Part shown: positions 16,722 to 27,094 of the stretch, in pieces
Position numbering within the stretch: position 1 is the stretch's first letter
How the letters are laid out: the number at the start of each line of letters is the position of its first letter
Assembly: GCF_018613715.1 (NCBI RefSeq)
Contig: NZ_JAGGPT010000006.1
Location: forward strand, 744,001 to 808,000
DNA from: Chryseobacterium sp. ISL-6
GTDB lineage: Bacteria; Bacteroidota; Bacteroidia; Flavobacteriales; Weeksellaceae
Length of the DNA stretch: 64,000 nucleotides
Direction of reading: 5' to 3'
Position numbers and translations under genes: made by a program
The notes under the pieces: generated by a model
What the model was told of the DNA's origin: nothing
Seen by the model: the letters and a program-made list of their open reading frames with translations, nothing else
Databases searched by the model: none

Positions 16722-19250
16722 TTAGTTAATCCAGGGAGCCTTCTTTTTTGATTTTAAGTAATAATCCCACCATTCCAGAGTTTTGATGTTTAAATCTCTG
16801 CTTTCATCAGTTCCTTTTCCAAGGTCATGCCCTTTCTGATTATATAATAAAACTATCACAAGCTTACAGTTCCGTAAAAGCCCCATGTAAAATTCCATTG
16901 TCTGGTCTGGGGGAACATTTTCATCTTTTAGCCCGGCCCAGAGTAACATCGGGGAACTGACTTTCTCCACATTATTGATTGGGTTGTTCCTGTAATATTT
17001 TTCTTTGCTCTCTGAAAATGGAGTGCCCATTTCAAACTGCCCGATTTCAAAACGGGAATAGTCAGCAATGTTAAAATGATTGTTATATGAAAAATAGAAT
17101 TTGACGATATCGCTTACTGAAGAACCGGAGACATACGCTGCAAAGCGGTTAGAATGTGCAGCAATGAAATTGGTTTCGTAACCGCCCAAAGAATGTCCTG
17201 TCAAGCCGATTTTGTTTTTGTCAATGCCGAGGTTGGTACTTGTGGCATCCAAACCTGAATGAATACAATCGAGCGCGGAAATCCCCGTTCCCCTTTCGTC
17301 AAAGATTATATCCGGCAGGAATACAAAATATCCTCGTTCCAGAAGAATACGGAGGTTAAATCCATCTTCATCAAAATCTGGAATTGGATATACGCCGGAA
17401 GATTCGCTCTGTTTTTGATAGATCCTTACCACCATTGGGTATTTCTTTCTGGGATCAAAATGCACAGGATAATAGAGTATTCCTTTCAGTGGGGTGCCGA
17501 CAGAATTGGTGTAAGAAAGTATATCCTGTTTTAAAAGTGATACTGTTTTATCAGTAATGCCTGAGGAAAATAATTCCTTCTTTGTGTTACTTATTAAATC
17601 ATACATGAATAGCTTGGGAGCTTTATTGAAGTTTTCTTCAATACTAAATATCTTTTTTGCTTCAGCATCATATTTGACCTCTTTTATCCTGTTATCGGTA
17701 GATGGAACCAGGGTTTTGGAGTTTCCTTTTTGCCAACTGATATAGGATGAACGATTATTTTTTTTATCGCGGACTCTTATTAGCAACGGTTTTTGCAGAT
17801 CCACGGTATTAATTTCAAATCTGGAATTGAGGAGACGGTATGTATTTTCTGTATTTATATTGATGATTTTAGTTTCACTTCCTATGGCAATAGCCAGAGG
17901 TTTTGGTTTTTTAGTATTTAAATCCATTCGCCAAAGATCATTATCATTGCCAAAGAAGACCTGTCTGCTGTCTTTACTAAAAGCCGGAGTTTGGAGGCCT
18001 TTCTGGATATCAGTAATTGAAGATGCATTAATATCATACATTTTCCATGCTTTATATCTTTCATCGTAGCCCATTATGTATCTGCCATCTGCACTTCCAA
18101 TAATATGAAATGTGTTGGAGAAAATCATCTTGGAAGAGCTGGACTGGGTATCAAACAGGTACATGTTATATAAAGGTGTACTGCTTACATAATTGAACTC
18201 CTCTGTAACATTAAAGGCTAAAAGATAACGATCGTTATTGATCGGTGCATAGGAAGAGAACTGATCCTGCGGAAGTTTGATTGTCATGTTGGCGTCAGTT
18301 TTCCACAGGTAATATTGATGTTTCTGTGTTCCGGTTTTCTTAAATCGTAAACTTTTGTCATTGCCATACCAAATATCTAGCATTTTGTTTTCCGTTGGAC
18401 GGATTCTTTTATCAAAGTCAATCAGATATGCTTCCCCATTTTTTATATTGGTGACAGTAATAAGGTCAGCTTCAACTGTAGAAAGATCCGTAGGGTGTAG
18501 TACCACGCTGGTTGCCGTATTGATAAAGGTGACTTTTAATCTGCAAGAATCGATGTTTGAGCTCGTATTAGATTTCTCCGCTTGCGGAATCACAGTTTTT
18601 TCCTTCTCTGTAATAACCAAATGTTTGCCAGAAGGTATTAAATCCATTCTTGTAACTTCGTTATTAGTGGCATAAAGGATAGTGAACTGATTATTTGACC
18701 AGGTCAGAATTTCATATTTTGATCCTGTCTTCTTAGTTAAGTACAGTTTCGATTTTTTATCTGTAATATAGTTCTGAACTTCTGAAACAAATTGAAGCCT
18801 AATCCCTTTTATATTATAGATAGCCAAGTTCTCATTTTGATCGAGAATGACATATAAGTTAATTTCATCTAATCCTTCCGCTCGTCTCACATTGTGGTAA
18901 ACTTCTTTTCTGTTATTTTTAAAATCATGAAACTCCCCCCTGCCGTTTTCTGAAACCAGCAAATGACCATCCTTGAAGAATGTTTTCTGCCCATTCAATT
19001 TGATTAGGGTCGTTGCTGGAAGATTATATTTTTGAGTATCAAATACAAGTACTGTGTCATTATTGTTTTTATAGGACTTGTTAACAGCTACAAAGCGGCT
19101 GTCTTTAGAAACCGTCAGGTTGCCGATCATGTGGAATGCCGACATCCAGCTTTGTAGGGTGTCAGCAGTTTTGGTTTTCTGCCCAAACAACAAATGAGAC
19201 TCTGCTAATAGGATAAATAACAGTAAGCAGCCCTTGATCTTAGTAGCCAT
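16722..19250 (-). CDS. S9-family (prolyl-oligopeptidase-like) peptidase, exported
   Basis: 842 residues with an N-terminal signal peptide (MATKIKGCLLLFILLAESHLLFGQ). The first 550 residues form a beta-propeller-like region with WD/YVTN-type strands. The C-terminal alpha/beta-hydrolase domain starts near LKGILYYPV. The catalytic triad is visible: Ser687 in GHSLGG, Asp776 in GLKDENVPP, His808 in NQKGHD. It would cleave short peptides in the periplasm. The start overlaps the end of the SusD gene by 11 bases, so it is the last gene of the sigma-FecR-SusC-SusD operon. This suggests that the operon imports and digests peptides. Confidence 0.9.
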   Translation of the reverse strand: MATKIKGCLLLFILLAESHLLFGQKTKTADTLQSWMSAFHMIGNLTVSKDSRFVAVNKSYKNNNDTVLVFDTQKYNLPATTLIKLNGQKTFFKDGHLLVSENGRGEFHDFKNNRKEVYHNVRRAEGLDEINLYVILDQNENLAIYNIKGIRLQFVSEVQNYITDKKSKLYLTKKTGSKYEILTWSNNQFTILYATNNEVTRMDLIPSGKHLVITEKEKTVIPQAEKSNTSSNIDSCRLKVTFINTATSVVLHPTDLSTVEADLITVTNIKNGEAYLIDFDKRIRPTENKMLDIWYGNDKSLRFKKTGTQKHQYYLWKTDANMTIKLPQDQFSSYAPINNDRYLLAFNVTEEFNYVSSTPLYNMYLFDTQSSSSKMIFSNTFHIIGSADGRYIMGYDERYKAWKMYDINASSITDIQKGLQTPAFSKDSRQVFFGNDNDLWRMDLNTKKPKPLAIAIGSETKIININTENTYRLLNSRFEINTVDLQKPLLIRVRDKKNNRSSYISWQKGNSKTLVPSTDNRIKEVKYDAEAKKIFSIEENFNKAPKLFMYDLISNTKKELFSSGITDKTVSLLKQDILSYTNSVGTPLKGILYYPVHFDPRKKYPMVVRIYQKQSESSGVYPIPDFDEDGFNLRILLERGYFVFLPDIIFDERGTGISALDCIHSGLDATSTNLGIDKNKIGLTGHSLGGYETNFIAAHSNRFAAYVSGSSVSDIVKFYFSYNNHFNIADYSRFEIGQFEMGTPFSESKEKYYRNNPINNVEKVSSPMLLWAGLKDENVPPDQTMEFYMGLLRNCKLVIVLLYNQKGHDLGKGTDESRDLNIKTLEWWDYYLKSKKKAPWIN

Positions 19251-20613
19251 TGTTCTGCGGATTTAAATTGGGGTTGAGCAGCAGTTCTTTTTGGGGCAGT
19301 GGCCAAAATTTGTGGTAATCTTTCCAGTTCTGTTTAACGGGGAAAAGAGTGTTCAGTTTATTGAATCGTTTTAAATCAAGGAACCGATGTCCCATTTCTG
19401 TAAAAAATTCCTTTCTGTTCTCCAATAATATCTCATTTAATAATGTTTCTTTTGAAAATGGCAGAATTAAGAGAGCAAGGCCTGCACGTTGTCTGGTGGC
19501 GTTTAAAAATGGTAAAGCTTCAGGTATTTTATTCTGCTGTGCAAGCGCTTCCGCTAATAATAAGTATACTTCTTCCAAGCGAAATACAATAGAATATTCC
19601 GTGGTGTTGTTGGTACGGTTCTTATACTTCTCCGCACGACACCAAGTGGTACCATTAAACGATACTGCTGCCGTCCAGTTCAGCTTTCGCAGGTCGGCCG
19701 GATTAAAAGCTGTAACCAGATTTTGTGAAAGTGCAAAATTGGAAGGAGCAGCATTGATAAAATAATAGGCTGCCGCCTCTTTAGTAGCATCCCCTGAGTT
19801 TTTTGGTTTCAGCTGCCATAATATATGAGTCCCTGACTTATTAAATACTTTGGTGATGTTAGTTTCAAATTGGTATAAGGGGCTTTGCTTGATCTCTTTT
19901 AGTAAATTTTCTGCTTCACTCCATTTGTTTTGTAACATATAAACTTTAGCGAGCATTAACTGAGCAACTTTTCTATTGGGAAAAATACGCTCTGTGTTGC
20001 GGTATTCATCCACAAGCAGGCTAATGGATTGTCCCAGATCACTTTCCAATTTTGTTAAAACCTCACTAGAAGCAATTTTAGCAAGTGATTGATTGACCTG
20101 ATAGTTGGTGGTATCAGGATAGGGTATATCCCCGAAAATTTGTTGTAAATAATAATACAAGATTGATCTTACAAGAAGGGCCTCAGCCTTTATTCTGTTC
20201 TTTTCGGTGGTGGGTAATGTAGTTGATTTCTCCGCTCCTTCTATAATGGCATTGGCAATATAGATTTTTTGATAAGCACTAGACCAGTAAGAATAAACTG
20301 TTGGGTTTGAATCGGCCTGTGTATTGTTATAAAGTTCAAGAATGCCCGTTGTGGATGCCGAGGCATAATAATCCAGATCATCTGAATATGTTCCAAGTAA
20401 TTTGCCTGTTTGATCTCCGGCTAATGGGGAATTATCCCAAGAAGCTGCATATAATCCTGCCAATGCGGCATTGGCAGTCTGCACGTCCTCAAATACTTGT
20501 ACTGAGGTAATTTGGTTATCTGGCGTATCCACTTCAATCATTTTTTCGCATGAAGTGCATATTTGAAGTATAAATAAGACAAATATGATATAGGTAATTT
20601 TGTATGTTTCCAT
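19240..20613 (-). CDS. SusD/RagB-family nutrient-binding lipoprotein
   Basis: 457 residues. The N-terminus has a lipoprotein signal (IIFVLFILQICTSCEKMIEVDTP, lipid-modified Cys in the box TSC). TPR-like helices follow (EALLVRSILYYYLQQIFGDIPYPDTTNY), with the C-terminal SusD motifs YSIVFRLEEVYLLLAEALAQQ, LNATRQRAGL, LLENRKEFFTEMGHRFLDLKRF and WPLPQKELLLNPNL. It lies 11 bases after the SusC gene and caps that porin as substrate lid. The substrate cannot be read from the sequence; the downstream peptidase points to peptides. Confidence 0.95.
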   Translation of the reverse strand: METYKITYIIFVLFILQICTSCEKMIEVDTPDNQITSVQVFEDVQTANAALAGLYAASWDNSPLAGDQTGKLLGTYSDDLDYYASASTTGILELYNNTQADSNPTVYSYWSSAYQKIYIANAIIEGAEKSTTLPTTEKNRIKAEALLVRSILYYYLQQIFGDIPYPDTTNYQVNQSLAKIASSEVLTKLESDLGQSISLLVDEYRNTERIFPNRKVAQLMLAKVYMLQNKWSEAENLLKEIKQSPLYQFETNITKVFNKSGTHILWQLKPKNSGDATKEAAAYYFINAAPSNFALSQNLVTAFNPADLRKLNWTAAVSFNGTTWCRAEKYKNRTNNTTEYSIVFRLEEVYLLLAEALAQQNKIPEALPFLNATRQRAGLALLILPFSKETLLNEILLENRKEFFTEMGHRFLDLKRFNKLNTLFPVKQNWKDYHKFWPLPQKELLLNPNLNPQNNGY

Positions 20614-20624
20614 TTTAAAATTGA

Positions 20625-23600
20625 TTAAAGGTTAAACTGTGCACCAAAAGCATATGTTCGAAGCGGGGGAAGGAAGCCCATTGAAGCGAACTCAGGGTCA
20701 AGACCAAAATATTTTGTCCATGTTATGAGATTTTGTCCCTGAAAATAAACTTTCACCTCCCTGAAGACACTATTTCTGATCGGAATCCGATATTCGATCT
20801 GTAGATTTTTAAGGCGGATAAAAGAGGCATCGGAAACTGACACATCACTGTTTTGAAAAAGTGAATGTGAGGGGTTAACTGTTGATTTGTAGGGCATATA
20901 CAATCCATTGGGATTTTGGGCTGACCATACGTTTAGGGCTTCGACAGGCAAATTAGTCATCAGGCCTGGTGATGGCAGTATATAGTTATAATTCCTGCTT
21001 CTTTGTTTTACGAACTGGAAAAGAAAAGATACATCCCAGTTTTTATATTTTAGATTATTATACCATCCGCCAAAATAATCCATGCCTATGTTTTCAATTG
21101 TCTGGCGGTCATCCGCTGTGATTTTCCCATCACCATTAAAGTCCTTAAAATTGTATTGACCTGTTTGTGGATTGATCCCTTCCAGTTGATAAAGCTTAAT
21201 AATTGAGGTGGGCTGTCCTATTACGTAACTATTTGCGTAGGTTGAGCCTTCCAGACCTGTGAAAGAAAGTAGTTTATTTCGCGGGAAGCTTATGTTTATT
21301 CCGGTTTCCCATTGAAACCTCTGTGATTTAAAAGGGTGACCGCTGATCTCCAGTTCCCATCCCGTGTTTTGTACCGTAGCATCGAGATTGGCCAATACTG
21401 AGGTAAAACCTGTAATAGCGGGTAATTGATAGCCCACCAATTGGTTCGAAGAGCGGTTCTGATACCATGCTGTAGTAAGATTGATGCGGTTTTTGAAAAG
21501 TCCCAATTCCAAAGCGGCTTCAAGCTTGGTTGTTTTTTCCCAACTATAATCTGGGTTATAGAGACGGGAAGGGGCTAGTCCGGTAACGCCATTGTAAATA
21601 AAAGTTGATACGGTATAGGTATCAAGATACTGATAATCCCCAATGTTATCACTTCCCGCAGTACCATAACTTCCTCTAAGCTTTCCAAAGCTGAGCCATT
21701 TTGCCTTTTCGAAAAAATTTTCTTTCGAGAACAGCCATGCTCCACCAATTGCGGCAAAGTTTGCAAACTTTTTATTTGGACCGAAACGACTGCTACCGTC
21801 CCTACGCCCTGTGATGTTTAGGATAAATCTTTTTTCAAACTGATAATTTAATCTTCCAAAAACCGCTGCGTATCTATATTCTGTTCTGATCTGGTCGTTG
21901 ATTGTTTTGGTTTGGGCAGCTGCTATATTTTGGATAAACACATTACTTTCAAAACCAGTACCCTTCATTGAGCCCTGACTGTTAACTTCATTCTGAAAAG
22001 ATCCTCCCACAAGCACGTCAAGCTCATGATTCCCTTTTAAATAACGCCAATTCACTTGGGGCTCTACAATAAATGAAAAACGGTTCTGGTTATATTTATA
22101 AGCCTGAGAAAGAGCAGCAGTTGCCCCTGTGGATGGATTCATTGTCGTATGTGGACGAAGAGACCATTCTTCAAAAGCCTGATAGTTAATTCCAGTATTT
22201 AGTTTGAGTCTGATATCCTTAGATACCCTGAATTGCGCATTGAGATTGTTTAAAAACTGAATATTTTTATTAGAATAGGTTGCTTCATAGGCTGCTATGG
22301 GATTATCAAATGTATTGTTCTCCCAGTTTAAGCTTCCATCTTCATTATAAAGTGTGGGTGCATTTGGTGCCAGCAAAAATGAATTTCTGGTAATATCCGA
22401 ATTTATCATATTGTTTTCCTGTATTGAAAACATGTTTGATATGTTTAACTGCAACCTATCACCCTTAGAGCGATGGGTAATATTGTTTGAAATATTGTTG
22501 GTTTTGTACTTAAAGTTTTTTCCGAAAACTGTTGTCTGTTCATTGTGGGCAAGACTCAATAAAAAAGTAGTGGTGTCGCTTCCCCCGCTTAGTGAAAGCG
22601 TGGAGTTAGATGAGGTTGCTGTGTTTCCTATGAGTGTCTTGGCCCAATCTGTATCACGGCTTTGGTCCCAAGTACCATTCAGGTCATAAGCGGTGGCAGG
22701 ATAAACATTAATGCCACTATTGGCAAAAGCTTGTTTTCTCATATTGAGGTATTGCGTGGCATCCATCATTTCAAGGTTTGACATTGACTGGCTTAAACTA
22801 TAGGTTGTATTAAAGCTTAATCTTAGCACTCCTGATTTTCCTTTCTTGGTCGTTACAAGGACAACACCATTTGCACCACGCGAGCCATAGATTGCGGTGG
22901 CATCAGCATCTTTGAGTACCTCTATGCTTTCGATGTCACTAGGGCTAATGCTATTCAATGGATTGATACTTCCATTTGGGATAGCTGTTGATGAATAAAG
23001 AGAAGAAATTTCAGTTCCAAAAGGAACCCCATCAACTACATATAGCGGTTGACTTCCATCTATTCCACTGTTAGAAATCGTCCTTAAACTGTTTCTTCCA
23101 CGTATTTGCACCTGATACCCGCCACCTGGAACACCTCCATTTTGGATAATACTTACCCCTGCCATACGCCCCTGCACGGTAGAAAGTACATTGTTTACAG
23201 GCTGGTTCTCTATTTCTTTTGCTGTCACCTTAGCAATACTTCCGGTGCGTTCTTTATCCTTTACCGAGTAGTATCCGGCATTCAGCGTAATTTCTTCGAT
23301 TTTGGTTTCCCTGTTAAAAAGATCAATAGTATCTTTCCTTTGCTGTGTGGCCATCAAGGGAATACTTTCCTCAGTATCCGAAACAGATACTTTGCGTATT
23401 TTCTGCCGGATAATAATGGTATTATTATAGATTATAGCCTCAAAGGGTAAGCCCTTTAGTATTTTACTGGTACAATCCAGCACACTTTCATCAGTACATT
23501 TTACCCCCTGAATCTTATATTTTTCTAATTGATCAGTAGAATAAGCAAAGGATTTGATCTTGTTTTCTGTAATGAAACGTTCAACCGCTTCTGTGGCAGG

Positions 23601-23711
23601 GATTTGTCCCGCCGAATAATTGACCTTTATTTTAGAAAGATCTTGTTGCTGCCCTTTGAAGAGACTTATCCCCAAAATAAGGAATAGGGCAGCCGTGCAA
23701 ATATTTTTCAT
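20625..23711 (-). CDS. SusC/RagA-family TonB-dependent outer-membrane transporter
   Basis: From ATG 23711 about 1028 residues: signal peptide MKNICTAALFLILGISLFKG, then an STN (secretin/TonB N-terminal) domain to about residue 110. The SusC plug follows with VQGRMAGVSIIQNGGVPGGGYQVQIRGRNSL, PLYVVDGVPFG and SIEVLKDADATAIYGSRGANGVVLVTTKKG. The rest is a beta-barrel ending AYAFGAQFNL-like in aromatic residues. The STN domain shows that it can signal through the upstream FecR and sigma factor. No carboxypeptidase-regulatory-like domain is present, unlike the SusC at 34398. The upstream ATG at 23771 sits at the edge of a hairpin and would put 20 residues before the signal peptide, so 23711 is preferred. 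Confidence 0.95.
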   Translation of the reverse strand: MKNICTAALFLILGISLFKGQQQDLSKIKVNYSAGQIPATEAVERFITENKIKSFAYSTDQLEKYKIQGVKCTDESVLDCTSKILKGLPFEAIIYNNTIIIRQKIRKVSVSDTEESIPLMATQQRKDTIDLFNRETKIEEITLNAGYYSVKDKERTGSIAKVTAKEIENQPVNNVLSTVQGRMAGVSIIQNGGVPGGGYQVQIRGRNSLRTISNSGIDGSQPLYVVDGVPFGTEISSLYSSTAIPNGSINPLNSISPSDIESIEVLKDADATAIYGSRGANGVVLVTTKKGKSGVLRLSFNTTYSLSQSMSNLEMMDATQYLNMRKQAFANSGINVYPATAYDLNGTWDQSRDTDWAKTLIGNTATSSNSTLSLSGGSDTTTFLLSLAHNEQTTVFGKNFKYKTNNISNNITHRSKGDRLQLNISNMFSIQENNMINSDITRNSFLLAPNAPTLYNEDGSLNWENNTFDNPIAAYEATYSNKNIQFLNNLNAQFRVSKDIRLKLNTGINYQAFEEWSLRPHTTMNPSTGATAALSQAYKYNQNRFSFIVEPQVNWRYLKGNHELDVLVGGSFQNEVNSQGSMKGTGFESNVFIQNIAAAQTKTINDQIRTEYRYAAVFGRLNYQFEKRFILNITGRRDGSSRFGPNKKFANFAAIGGAWLFSKENFFEKAKWLSFGKLRGSYGTAGSDNIGDYQYLDTYTVSTFIYNGVTGLAPSRLYNPDYSWEKTTKLEAALELGLFKNRINLTTAWYQNRSSNQLVGYQLPAITGFTSVLANLDATVQNTGWELEISGHPFKSQRFQWETGINISFPRNKLLSFTGLEGSTYANSYVIGQPTSIIKLYQLEGINPQTGQYNFKDFNGDGKITADDRQTIENIGMDYFGGWYNNLKYKNWDVSFLFQFVKQRSRNYNYILPSPGLMTNLPVEALNVWSAQNPNGLYMPYKSTVNPSHSLFQNSDVSVSDASFIRLKNLQIEYRIPIRNSVFREVKVYFQGQNLITWTKYFGLDPEFASMGFLPPLRTYAFGAQFNL

Positions 23712-23771
23712 ATTTTTGCATTGTATTAAAATTAGTAACTCAGTGAAGATTTTGTTATTATTTTGGTACAT

Positions 23772-23795
23772 GACCGACGGTGGGACCCGTCGGTC
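23772..23795 (-). promoter_or_regulatory. Strong hairpin in FecR-SusC gap (minus-strand operon)
   Basis: GACCGACGG and CCGTCGGTC form a perfect 9-bp GC-rich stem with a 6-base loop between fecR and the SusC start. On the minus strand no T run follows, so it is more likely an mRNA-processing, stability or attenuation element than a plain terminator. On the plus strand it is followed by TTTTT. A comparable stem occupies the same gap in the other FecR-SusC operon (34259-34292). Confidence 0.6.
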
Positions 23796-23857
23796 TTTTT
23801 GTACCTCACTTACCTTATCTATCAGGTATCATGGCTGGAGTCATGAGACACCATAGC

Positions 23858-24685
23858 CTACTTTTCCAGTTCAAATGTTGAATCATTGTTTTGTTTTATA
23901 TTTAGATTGCTTTGTATTGCCAGTGTTTGAATAAATGCAACAGCCTTAGCGTCAGGTACTGTGATTGTAATTTTTATGTTTTCAAGTTCTGAGGGGTATT
24001 GTACCTTGATCCCATATGTTTTCTCAATAATCTTTACTGCATCATTTATGGGGCATTTATTGAAGATGAGTGTCGCCGTTTTGTCCTTAGTGGCTGGAAT
24101 CCTTTCCTCATTTGTTTTAGTAACAGAAGCCACATTTGGTGATCCATAATTGCTAAATGTCTGTTGAGGTTTCAATACAATGGGTTCTTTGGAATGCCCT
24201 TTTTTATAAACCAGTACTTTTCCCTCAAACAGATCAACCTTGAAAGTCTGGCCACTCTGGGTAACCTTAAAAACAGTTCCAAGCACCTTTGTTTCATATC
24301 CCTTTCCATGAACAATAAATGGGTGTTTTTTAGATTTTGTAACATTGAAAACCGCATCCCCTTCAAGGAAAACATCTCTTGTTTCAGTAGGAAATGATTT
24401 TTCAACGGTCAGCTTAGCTCCTTGTGAAAGGATTACAACTGAACCATCGGCTAGTTTAATTTCAAAATTTTGTGATCCGGCTAGGTAAACATCAGGTTTG
24501 AAAATGGTGTTATATCCAAGAATACTACCTACAGATAAAAAAATAACAAGTATTGCAGCTTTAAAATAGAATTTTTTAATCTGTTTCCTACGCTCATGGA
24601 TAGCTATGTCTCTTTTGAGATTTTCCCACATCCTTGAATCTTTTTCAGGAGTGAAATCGGGAAGGGGCTTATTGTTATCGTCCAT
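23858..24685 (-). CDS. FecR-family anti-sigma factor
   Basis: 275 residues: a short cytoplasmic N-terminus (about 40 residues), one membrane helix (FYFKAAILVIFLSVGSILGY), then a periplasmic FecR domain (FEIKLADGSVVILSQGAKLTVEKSFP...VFLEGDAVFNVTKSKKHPFIV...YETKVLGTVFKV) and a C-terminal DUF4974-like region (FNKCPINDAVKIIEKTYGIKVQYP). It would hold the upstream ECF sigma factor inactive until the STN domain of the SusC protein signals substrate. It sits between sigma (86 bp upstream) and SusC. Confidence 0.95.
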   Translation of the reverse strand: MDDNNKPLPDFTPEKDSRMWENLKRDIAIHERRKQIKKFYFKAAILVIFLSVGSILGYNTIFKPDVYLAGSQNFEIKLADGSVVILSQGAKLTVEKSFPTETRDVFLEGDAVFNVTKSKKHPFIVHGKGYETKVLGTVFKVTQSGQTFKVDLFEGKVLVYKKGHSKEPIVLKPQQTFSNYGSPNVASVTKTNEERIPATKDKTATLIFNKCPINDAVKIIEKTYGIKVQYPSELENIKITITVPDAKAVAFIQTLAIQSNLNIKQNNDSTFELEK

Positions 24686-24771
24686 AATAAAGAGGCCTTT
24701 ATTATATAATATGCAGAAACGTAAAAAACCACACCCCCTACTGTGTTAATTTTATCTATTTTTAACGGTAT

Positions 24772-25302
24772 TTAACTATTTTTAATAGTTTTGTGCTGTT
24801 TCTTCAGAAAAAGCATAGCTTTTGATATTTGGTTTTCTACAGCACTTTTAGAGATATTAAACTGCTTGGCAATTTGATCTTGGGTAACCCCGTCAAATTT
24901 GTTCATCATAAAGATTTCTTTACGTGCTGGAGGTAATAATTTGAGACTTTCCTCAATGGCATCAAGTTGTTGTTCCCGAGTTTCTTTTTCCAGCAGTTCT
25001 TTAAAAGAGTTATCGGCATATTCGATATCCTTTACACTACAGAATGGCTGCTTTTTAGACTTTCTATAAAATTGAGCTACGTTTTGTTTGATTGTGTGAA
25101 ATATAATATGCTCTAAGTTCTCATTACTGAGCTGATCACGATACTCCCAAAGATGTATAAATACATTCTGCATAACGTCTAATACATCATCCTCATTTTG
25201 AATTGCACGACTGATGTACTGAAATACAGGAATCTTGTATCGGTTATAGAACTCATTGTAAAAGCCCCATTCTATATTAATATGTTTTAAGAAGAACGTC
25301 AC
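24772..25302 (-). CDS. ECF RNA polymerase sigma factor
   Basis: 176 residues with region 2 (FYNRYKIPVFQYISRAIQNEDDVLDVMQNVFIHLWEYRDQL) and region 4 (LLPPARKEIFMMNKFDGVTQDQIAKQFNISKSAVENQISKAMLFLKK). It is the first gene of the operon and pairs with the FecR gene that follows, so it presumably activates this SusCD-peptidase operon. Confidence 0.93.
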   Translation of the reverse strand: MTFFLKHINIEWGFYNEFYNRYKIPVFQYISRAIQNEDDVLDVMQNVFIHLWEYRDQLSNENLEHIIFHTIKQNVAQFYRKSKKQPFCSVKDIEYADNSFKELLEKETREQQLDAIEESLKLLPPARKEIFMMNKFDGVTQDQIAKQFNISKSAVENQISKAMLFLKKQHKTIKNS

Positions 25303-25585
25303 GGGAGGGATTATTAATAGTTCAAATTTATGTATTTTTTCAATACGAAATCAGCTGAGTTTCTCTGACACGCAAGAATATTTATGACTTTATATGTTCT
25401 TCAAGCCGGATAATGTCATGTTTAAGGGATAGAAACATTTATAGTATTAAAGTAAAATACTAATTATATTAGCGATTTTAAAGTTGAAATGTAAAGTGAG
25501 TAAAATTGTATATACGACATAATTAAATGCATACCATTGTGTTAACTTTAATTTACTAAGTACTATTTTCGTACAAATTCTATAA

Positions 25586-26302
25586 ATGTCCAGAACTACA
25601 TCTGCTGAATCTACAACAATCAGATTAACGACTTTCCTAAGAGAAAACCTAACCCTATTGCTAATTGTTCCAACTCTACTGGGAGGCTTTGAGCAATTCG
25701 CCATACTCTGCTTTAAGTCCTTTACCCTCCTTCTTTATTATTCTCCCACGCAAGTACCTGTCGACGGTATTTCAATATTGGTCAAAGTACCCATATTTCT
25801 GGTTGCTGTTTTTACTAAGGTGCAGTTCGATGAGGCCAGGAACAATATAAAAGCAAAATGGGGTACGCTTGTATTTTTCTCAACATTTATCATTATGGTC
25901 ATTGCTCTGATATGCTTATTATTTGTAAAAGAAGAATATAAACTACTTGGTAGGGTCTGCTATCTGACAATCGCAAATATCCTGGTACTTTGGGGGCTTC
26001 TGAAGCAAAAAAGATTTTTACAGACTTTTAATAAAAAGGCCTCATTTGTGACCGCTCTCTCTATTGTATTTTCTATGTTTTTCAACATTTTTACGAAGCC
26101 AGATTACAGTGAAATCAGCAATATTAACAAACTAACAGTTAAAATACGGATAACATACCCAAAGGCAAAATTGCTTTACTGTAATGATAAGTATTTATTT
26201 TTCGAGCGAGATTCCACTCAGTTTAGCAATATAGATAGATATGAAATTGTACCTCTAGAACATCTTTTTTTAGAGCATTATGATCCAAAAACTACACAAT
26301 AA
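25586..26302 (+). CDS. Integral membrane protein, unknown function
   Basis: 238 residues. After about 20 hydrophilic residues there are four or five membrane segments (about residues 22-45, 50-75, 88-112, 120-138 and 150-168) and a soluble C-terminus of about 65 residues ending LEHLFLEHYDPKTTQ. No family is recognised. It stands alone, divergent from the sigma operon, with 283 bp between the two starts. ATG 25586 is the first start in frame. Confidence 0.6.
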   Translation: MSRTTSAESTTIRLTTFLRENLTLLLIVPTLLGGFEQFAILCFKSFTLLLYYSPTQVPVDGISILVKVPIFLVAVFTKVQFDEARNNIKAKWGTLVFFSTFIIMVIALICLLFVKEEYKLLGRVCYLTIANILVLWGLLKQKRFLQTFNKKASFVTALSIVFSMFFNIFTKPDYSEISNINKLTVKIRITYPKAKLLYCNDKYLFFERDSTQFSNIDRYEIVPLEHLFLEHYDPKTTQ

Positions 26303-26500
26303 TCAATAAGAACGAATAAATAAAGTTAAGCGGTCCAATTTACATACTAACTTACCTATATGTACAGGATGTCATAATAATCTTCCTGAATTTGCCCTTG
26401 CTTAGATGACAACGGCAGTTTTTGTGATCTATTTATTAAAGTAATAATTTCATTATAAAGACAATTTTTTTTAACTTTAATTTCATATTGATTGTTAATC

Positions 26501-27094
26501 ATGAATGCCCCACCCATAGTCAACGAAAAAGAATTACTGCTTCGGCTTCGACAGGGGGATTATGTTGCTTTCGAAAAAATTTACTCCATTCATAAAGAAA
26601 AAATAGCAGGCCGTATTTTCAGGCTCCTCAAATCGTGGGATCTGGTAGAAGACGTCTTACAGGAACTTTTTATACGCCTTTGGAAAAACAAGGAATTGAT
26701 TGATACTGAAAAACCCATTGATGCCTATCTTTTCCGCATTACTACAAATCTGGTTAATGATTATTTCCGGGGAATTTCTAAAGATAAAAAATTAGCCGAC
26801 GAATTATGGTACAGGATATCAGAACTGTACAATCCATTTGATGAGGTTTCTCAAACCAAAGCAGATCAGGAGCTTTTTCGCTCTATAGACAGGCTTCCTG
26901 AGCAACGAAAAAAAGTTTTCATGCTTTGCAAGATGGAAAGGAAAAGCTACGCTGAAGTGAGCAAACTTCTAAAAATTTCGGAAGCTGCGGTTAATGATCA
27001 TATCACTAAAGCAAACAGATTCTTAAAAGATAATTATGATAAAGCTATCCCTTTTGCGGTAATGTTGTTCTGTAGTCATCTAATTGGATTGTGA
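26501..27094 (+). CDS. ECF sigma factor without adjacent anti-sigma gene
   Basis: 198 residues from ATG 26501 (the TTG three codons earlier is less likely). Region 2: YVAFEKIYSIHKEKIAGRIFRLLKSWDLVEDVLQELFIRLWKN. Region 4: LPEQRKKVFMLCKMERKSYAEVSKLLKISEAAVNDHITKANRFLK. It belongs to the Bacteroidetes ECF group normally paired with FecR. No FecR follows; the next plus-strand FecR (32987) has no sigma gene of its own and heads a SusCD operon. The two may be halves of one system separated by the 27.5-32.8 kb genes. Confidence 0.92.
   Translation: MNAPPIVNEKELLLRLRQGDYVAFEKIYSIHKEKIAGRIFRLLKSWDLVEDVLQELFIRLWKNKELIDTEKPIDAYLFRITTNLVNDYFRGISKDKKLADELWYRISELYNPFDEVSQTKADQELFRSIDRLPEQRKKVFMLCKMERKSYAEVSKLLKISEAAVNDHITKANRFLKDNYDKAIPFAVMLFCSHLIGL

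Noticed and set aside
20625..23771. Longer SusC start at 23771
   Set aside because: It places 20 residues before a good signal peptide and begins at the foot of a hairpin; ATG 23711 is better.
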